A stretch of DNA of 64,000 bases from the NCBI RefSeq assembly GCF_003943935.1, contig NZ_RJOB01000001.1, positions 415 to 64,414 on the forward strand, written 5' to 3'. The stretch comes from Streptococcus mitis (GTDB taxonomy: Bacteria; Bacillota; Bacilli; Lactobacillales; Streptococcaceae). Every line of letters starts with the position of its first letter. The stretch's first letter is position 1. Positions 59,122 through 64,000 of this stretch are shown here, one piece after another. A model generated the notes under the pieces. The model ran no database searches, was not told the DNA's origin, and saw only the letters and a program-made list of their open reading frames with translations. Position numbers and translations under genes: made by a program.

Positions 59122-60225
59122 TTATTTGACAACGACTGTATAGTCGGTATTTTCTGTTATGAGGTGCTCAGCTCTTTCCAAGTCTTGAGCATTTTTAAAT
59201 GAAATTTGTAGAATTCCGTGAATATCCTCACGGTTTTCCTCGTTGATGTGAATATTAACCAAGGAAGTTCCACGTAGCAGTTCCAAGATTCGTAAAATGA
59301 CATCTTCTTCATCAGGAACGTCGACATAGAGGTCATAAGAGCTATCCACACCACCACGCTTATGGATTTCCATGGCCTGACGTTGCTCACGCGCTTGGTT
59401 GAAAAAATTCCAGATTTGCTCCTCATCTCCCTTGCTGATAGCCTGACCAACCTCATCCAACCGTTCCTTGAAATCCTCAATGCGGTCTAGAATAGTCTCA
59501 CGATTGGACAAGAGAATGGAGGTCCACATCCCTGGCTCGCTTTCCGCAATTCGGGTCATATCTCGAAAACCACCGGCCGCAAAGCGCCTTGCCATCTCAT
59601 GTTCTTGAGCATAGACCGCGGTCTGTTCCATGAGACTAGAAGCAAGAATATGAGGGAAATGGCTGATCTGAGAAGTTACCCGATCATGCTCATTGGCATC
59701 AATCTCGATAAAACGAGCATGAAGACCTGAAAGCAAATCCCTCATTTCCTCAAGCGTATCCTGACCTGTCATCCTAGAAGGTGTAAAGATATAATAGGCA
59801 TTTTCAAAGAGATTGACATCCGCAGAAGCAGCCCCTGTCTTATGACTACCAGCCATGGGATGGGCCCCGACAAAGCGAACAGGTTTGCCAGCCAAATATT
59901 GCTCCGCCGTATCCACAATGGCTGACTTGGTCGAACCAGCATCTGAGATAATGACACCTTCTTTCAAGTCCAAGTTGGCCAACTCCTTAATGAAAGCAAT
60001 AGTTTGTTTGATTGGCAAGCTGAGAATGATGATATCTGCCAAAGGAGCAAAACTAGCAAAATCATCCGTTGCACGATCAATCATGCCTTCTTTCAAGGCA
60101 ATATCTCTCGAAGCTTGACTGCGATTATAACCCAAAATTTCATAATCTGGATGATCGCGTTTGATACCAAGTGCCATCGAGGCGCCGATCAAGCCAAGAC
60201 CTGCGATATAGATTGTTTTTGCCAT
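59122..60225 (-). CDS. tyrA: Prephenate dehydrogenase
   Basis: 367 residues: NAD fold [14 protein letters not shown] (about 10-23), catalytic His in [15 protein letters not shown] (about 130), [16 protein letters not shown], and a C-terminal ACT domain (about 297-367) for tyrosine feedback. Converts prephenate to 4-hydroxyphenylpyruvate. 9 bp after aroC. Confidence 0.97.
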   Translation of the reverse strand: MAKTIYIAGLGLIGASMALGIKRDHPDYEILGYNRSQASRDIALKEGMIDRATDDFASFAPLADIIILSLPIKQTIAFIKELANLDLKEGVIISDAGSTKSAIVDTAEQYLAGKPVRFVGAHPMAGSHKTGAASADVNLFENAYYIFTPSRMTGQDTLEEMRDLLSGLHARFIEIDANEHDRVTSQISHFPHILASSLMEQTAVYAQEHEMARRFAAGGFRDMTRIAESEPGMWTSILLSNRETILDRIEDFKERLDEVGQAISKGDEEQIWNFFNQAREQRQAMEIHKRGGVDSSYDLYVDVPDEEDVILRILELLRGTSLVNIHINEENREDIHGILQISFKNAQDLERAEHLITENTDYTVVVK

Positions 60226-60234
60226 AGGAACTCC

Positions 60235-61401
60235 TTAATAGTTCTTTGTATAGTCTCGGTGTTTGGCCACTGCTTCTTTTAATTCCTCTAGATTGTCTGA
60301 TGAGAATTTTTCAAGGATTTCTTGTGCCAGAACCGTTGCCACAACGGCTTCCATGACCACACCTGCTGCTGGAAGAGCAGTCGGATCACTTCTCTCCACA
60401 GTTGCCTTGTAGGGTTCATGGGTTTCGATATCCACACTCATGAGTGGTTTGTAGAGAGTAGGAATGGGTTTCATGACGCCACGAACAACGATGGGTTGCC
60501 CATTGGTCATACCACCTTCAAAGCCCCCAAGATTGTTAGTACGACGAGTATAGCCGTCTTCTTTAGACCAGAGAATTTCATCCATGACTTGGCTGCCTTT
60601 ACGATAACCAGTTTCAAATCCGAGACCAAATTCTACTCCTTTAAAGGCATTGATAGAAACAACTGCTTGGGCCAATCGCGCATCCAATTTTCTGTCCCAT
60701 TGGACATAGGAACCGAGACCAACTGGAACTCCTCCTACGACTGTCTCCACAACTCCACCGATGGTATCACCGTCACGTTTGATTTGGTCAATATAATCCT
60801 TGATTTCCTGTTCTCTTTCTTGGTTGACAATAGAAACTTCTGACTGGGCAGCTCGTTGCTTGATTTCAGCCACTGTCAAATTTTCAGGAACATCGATTTC
60901 CTTGCCACCAAAGACCACGACATGGTTGGCAATCTCCATATCCAGTTCAGCCAAGAGGCGTTTAGCTACTGATCCAACTGCTACTCGCATGGTGGTTTCA
61001 CGAGCTGATGAACGCTCCAAAGAATTTCTCAAATCGTCAAAACGGTACTTGATTCCCCCAACCAAGTCGGCGTGACCGGGACGAGGATGAGTGATTTTTC
61101 GTTTGCTTTTAAGGCGGTCTTCAATGTCCTCCGCAGACATGATATCCAGCCATTTCTGATGGTCCTTATTGATGACATCCATAGTAATAGGAGCCCCTGT
61201 CGTCTTCCCGTGGCGAACACCCGAAGTAAAGACAACTTGGTCACTCTCAATCTTCATACGACCGCCTCTACCGTAGCCACCCTGACGGCGTTTAAGGTCC
61301 TCATTGATATCCTCTGCTGTCAAAGATAGTCCAGCTGGAATTCCTTCAATGATAGCTGTCAAACGGGGACCGTGTGATTCTCCTGCAGTTAAATATCTCA
61401 T
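60235..61401 (-). CDS. aroC: Chorismate synthase
   Basis: 388 residues with the start [23 protein letters not shown] and substrate motifs [23 protein letters not shown] and [14 protein letters not shown]. Uses reduced FMN to form chorismate. 9 bp after aroB. Confidence 0.98.
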   Translation of the reverse strand: MRYLTAGESHGPRLTAIIEGIPAGLSLTAEDINEDLKRRQGGYGRGGRMKIESDQVVFTSGVRHGKTTGAPITMDVINKDHQKWLDIMSAEDIEDRLKSKRKITHPRPGHADLVGGIKYRFDDLRNSLERSSARETTMRVAVGSVAKRLLAELDMEIANHVVVFGGKEIDVPENLTVAEIKQRAAQSEVSIVNQEREQEIKDYIDQIKRDGDTIGGVVETVVGGVPVGLGSYVQWDRKLDARLAQAVVSINAFKGVEFGLGFETGYRKGSQVMDEILWSKEDGYTRRTNNLGGFEGGMTNGQPIVVRGVMKPIPTLYKPLMSVDIETHEPYKATVERSDPTALPAAGVVMEAVVATVLAQEILEKFSSDNLEELKEAVAKHRDYTKNY

Positions 61402-61410
61402 ACACTCTCC

Positions 61411-62478
61411 TTATTTTACCAAGTAGTCTTTCATCTCTTCCAGAGAAACTGGGTGAATGGTCGCTGAACCAAGTTCTGGTACCAAGACTAATTTCAGGGT
61501 ATTACCACGCGCTTTCTTGTCATGAGTCAAAGCCTGATACAGCTTGTCAACATCCCAGCTCTCATAGTAAACAGGCAAGCCAAATTTCTGACACATCTCG
61601 GTGATAGATTGGGTAATACCAGTTGGCATGAGACCCTTTTTCTCAGCAACCTTGGAAATCTGCACCATGCCCATGGCCACAGCTTCTCCATGCATGACCT
61701 TGCCATATCCAGCCGTCGCTTCAATGGCATGGCCAATTGTATGGCCAAAATTGAGGTATAGGCGTACACCATTGTCCAACTCATCCTCAACCACCATCTT
61801 GCGCTTGACCTGACAAGAATGTTCAATCAAGGTCTCTGCATGCTCCAAAATGCTCTCCACAGAACCATCCAACTCCGTCAAAAGATTCCAGAGTTCCACA
61901 TCCTCAATCAAGCCATACTTGATAACCTCGCCCATCCCTTCAATCAACTCTCTTTTTCCGAGGGTTTCAAGAACAAGCGGATCAATCAGAACCCCATCTG
62001 GTTGGGCAAAGGTCCCCACCATATTTTTAGCAAAGGGAGTGTTGACACCAGTCTTTCCACCGATAGACGAATCCACCTGGGCAGTTAAACTGGTCGGAAT
62101 CTGAACAAAATGAATACCCCGCATATAGGTAGAGGCCACAAAGCCAGCCAAGTCCCCAACGACACCGCCACCGAGAGCCACGATTCCATCGCTACGAGTC
62201 AAACCTTGCTTGACTAAAAATTCATAGACTTTCTGGACAGTGGTTAAATTCTTTCTTTCTTCCCCTTCCAAAAAGTCAAATACCGCTACCTGAAAACCAG
62301 CATCTTCTAGGCTGAGCTTGACCTTCTCTGCATAAAGAGAAGCTACATGGTTGTCTGTTACGATAACCACTTTTTGTGGTTGCCAGAGTTCTTGCAACCA
62401 TTGACCAGTCTGAGCCAGACAACCTTTTTCAATCTGAATATCATAAGGATGGTGAGGAATATCGATTCTGATTTTCAT
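61411..62478 (-). CDS. aroB: 3-dehydroquinate synthase
   Basis: 355 residues: NAD and substrate loop [20 protein letters not shown] (about 104-123) and zinc ligands in [17 protein letters not shown] Glu and [12 protein letters not shown] (His about 248 and 252). It forms 3-dehydroquinate from DAHP. 18 bp after aroE. Confidence 0.98.
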   Translation of the reverse strand: MKIRIDIPHHPYDIQIEKGCLAQTGQWLQELWQPQKVVIVTDNHVASLYAEKVKLSLEDAGFQVAVFDFLEGEERKNLTTVQKVYEFLVKQGLTRSDGIVALGGGVVGDLAGFVASTYMRGIHFVQIPTSLTAQVDSSIGGKTGVNTPFAKNMVGTFAQPDGVLIDPLVLETLGKRELIEGMGEVIKYGLIEDVELWNLLTELDGSVESILEHAETLIEHSCQVKRKMVVEDELDNGVRLYLNFGHTIGHAIEATAGYGKVMHGEAVAMGMVQISKVAEKKGLMPTGITQSITEMCQKFGLPVYYESWDVDKLYQALTHDKKARGNTLKLVLVPELGSATIHPVSLEEMKDYLVK

Positions 62479-62496
62479 AGGAGAATCTCCTTTTCT

Positions 62497-63351
62497 TTAT
62501 TGGTATTTTTCTGTTAAGGACTGCCAAATCTCTTCCGTCGGCATTTCCTTTCCTGTCCACAGTTGAAAAGCTTCTGCAGCTTGATAGAGCAACATTCCCA
62601 GCCCATTGATCGCTGGATTGCCCTGACTTCTAGCCCATTTCAAAAATGGTGTTTCAAAGGGTTGATAAATGATATCAGCCACTAAGAGAGTTTCCGGTAA
62701 AACTATGCTTTCAGGAACTGGAGATGATTGACCATCCATCCCTACACTTGTCGCATTGACAAGTAAATCCGACTCAGCAATCCTTGCTTGCAGTTCAGGA
62801 ACATCTTCTAAAGCATACAAGTCCACTTTAAAGCCTGTTTGCTCCTGTAACTTGTCTAGGTAAGGTCTTGTTTTTTCCATAGAAACAGAACGAACAAAGA
62901 CAGAAATCTGACTGACACCATCCAAAATAGCTTGCGCCAGAATGGATTTAGCCGCACCACCTGCACCCAGCAGGGTCATCTTCTTACCTGAAATTGTAAA
63001 AGAAGGCAAGCTCTTAAAAAATCCCTTGCCATCTGTATTATATCCAATTAAATTGCCATTCTCATTGACAACCGTATTAACCGCACCAATCAAGCGCGCT
63101 TCATCGCTCAGCTCATCCAAATAAGGAATCACCTGCTCCTTATAGGGCATGGACAGATTGATGCCAAACATCTGGTAGCGACGAATATTGGCCACTGTGG
63201 CTTCCAAGTCAGCCACTTCAATCTCCCAAGCCACGTAAGCACCATTGGTAGCTGTCGCTTCAAAGGCCCTATTGTGGATAAAAGGGGAAATAGAATGCTT
63301 AATTGGATTGGCAACAACTGCTGCTAAACGCGTATAGCCATCAAGCTTCAT
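62497..63351 (-). CDS. aroE: Shikimate dehydrogenase
   Basis: 284 residues: shikimate site [16 protein letters not shown] (about 16-31), catalytic Lys in [25 protein letters not shown] and the NADP fold [15 protein letters not shown] (about 127-141). Its ATG overlaps the aroD stop region by 11 bp. Confidence 0.97.
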   Translation of the reverse strand: MKLDGYTRLAAVVANPIKHSISPFIHNRAFEATATNGAYVAWEIEVADLEATVANIRRYQMFGINLSMPYKEQVIPYLDELSDEARLIGAVNTVVNENGNLIGYNTDGKGFFKSLPSFTISGKKMTLLGAGGAAKSILAQAILDGVSQISVFVRSVSMEKTRPYLDKLQEQTGFKVDLYALEDVPELQARIAESDLLVNATSVGMDGQSSPVPESIVLPETLLVADIIYQPFETPFLKWARSQGNPAINGLGMLLYQAAEAFQLWTGKEMPTEEIWQSLTEKYQ

Positions 63352-64000
63352 CCAAAATCTCCCTGATTTTTTTCATATTAGCTAGGGAAATCTGACCTGG
63401 GGCACTAGCCTCATCTAGACTAGCAAAGGACCAGCTAGAACCAGTCACATCTGCAGTGATACGAGAGACCTTACCCACCTTTCCCATAGAAATAGTTACA
63501 TATTCCTGCTCAGGATTGAGAGTTTTAAAGCCTCGTGTATAGTTCATCAAGTCTAGCACATCCTGCTCCGTGTGAGCCATCACCGCAACCTTAACAAGTT
63601 TTGGATTTAGGCTCGTCAACTCTGACAAGATTTCCATCATGTTTTCAGGTGTTTCTTGGAAATTGTGGTAACTCAAAATGAGATTCGGGAAGTCCAGCAT
63701 TTCCTCAAAAACATCCTTGTAGCTAAAGTACTCAAAATCAATATAGTCTGGTTGATAGAGTTGCGCCACTTCCTTGATCAGATGGATATATTCTTCTGGA
63801 GAAAGATCAATTTCTCCCCCTTCAGAACGAGTTCGCAGCGTGAAAACCAACTCACGGCCTGCGAATTTTTCAAAAATAGCTGGAGCTACCTGCAAAATCG
63901 CTTCTTTAGGCAGATAGTCGGCACGCCATTCAATGATGTCGGCATCCAGGTACCTCGTGGCATCCAGGGCCTGGGCCTCCTCTAAACTTCTTGGCATTAC
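63341..64000 (-). CDS. aroD: 3-dehydroquinate dehydratase, type I (5' end outside window)
   Basis: The frame is open to the right edge. The codon before [12 protein letters not shown] is GTA (Val), as expected for an N-terminus like MKLIVSVMPRS, so about six residues lie outside. Type I features are the catalytic His in [10 protein letters not shown] and the Schiff-base Lys in [11 protein letters not shown]. It is the first visible gene of the aromatic operon. Confidence 0.95.
   Translation of the reverse strand, partial: VMPRSLEEAQALDATRYLDADIIEWRADYLPKEAILQVAPAIFEKFAGRELVFTLRTRSEGGEIDLSPEEYIHLIKEVAQLYQPDYIDFEYFSYKDVFEEMLDFPNLILSYHNFQETPENMMEILSELTSLNPKLVKVAVMAHTEQDVLDLMNYTRGFKTLNPEQEYVTISMGKVGKVSRITADVTGSSWSFASLDEASAPGQISLANMKKIREILDEA

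Noticed and set aside
60322..60843. 173-residue plus-strand frame opposite aroC
   Set aside because: Shadow of aroC; no ribosome site and no recognisable domain.

Overview
This window reads as chromosome of a Streptococcus of the mitis group (S. mitis, S. oralis, S. pneumoniae or S. pseudopneumoniae). The grounds are modular BOX repeats, an IS630-Spn1-type insertion sequence, a YSIRK-type surface adhesin, the choline/teichoic-acid type licD cluster, and many genes that match pneumococcal counterparts in length and order. From memory, the blocks slrA to pyrDA and rplL to aroD lie far apart in the reference pneumococcal chromosome, so a rearranged S. mitis-like genome is more likely than a typical pneumococcus. 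No rRNA, tRNA, CRISPR array or complete prophage was seen.

Layout. 1-4430: the N-terminal part of a large cell-wall adhesin running off the left edge, then a damaged IS630 element. 4560-11550: metG, a MacAB-like efflux operon (permease, ATPase, membrane-fusion protein) and gor on the opposite strand. 11630-15260: a four-gene lactococcin 972-type (streptococcin-like) bacteriocin operon. 15390-18390: bioY, two small conserved genes, an ATP-cone protein, trmD and rimM. 18420-21880: an accessory block (two alpha/beta hydrolases, an EamA transporter, a MazG-like gene broken by an amber codon) that separates rimM-trmD from khpA-rpsP. 22630-26870: one hypothetical gene split by about 3.7 kb that carries a BOX, a dead XRE regulator, a cadD-cadX metal-resistance operon and a membrane-protein/XRE-regulator pair. 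26970-34430: slrA, an ABC-F ATPase, vanZ-like, rlmN, yutD, sodA, holA, pyrDA. 34590-38410: gdhA, an inserted GNAT gene, and an oxidoreductase-TetR operon. 38550-48910: rplJ-rplL with an L10 leader, an amidohydrolase, a heterodimeric ABC exporter, msrAB, hom-thrB, mecA. 49170-54700: the lic3-type teichoic acid locus (licD3, two glycosyltransferases, polymerase, Wzz-like partner). 54730-64000: an aromatic amino acid operon aroD-aroE-aroB-aroC-tyrA-ylbF-aroA-aroK-pheA ending in an LCP-family ligase.

Functional links. The aro operon encodes most of the shikimate pathway plus the first dedicated steps to tyrosine and phenylalanine, and it ends with an LCP enzyme that attaches polymers to the wall. 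That enzyme sits beside the teichoic acid polymerisation locus. The accessory parts are the adhesin, the bacteriocin operon, the cadmium cassette with its decayed surroundings, and the oxidoreductase-TetR pair. Most of the novelty and most of the gene decay in the window lies there. I found no wholly new system. The best leads are the bacteriocin operon (no good start codon on the precursor, an extra 166-residue gene, a palindrome at the promoter) and the membrane protein/XRE pair with twin operators.
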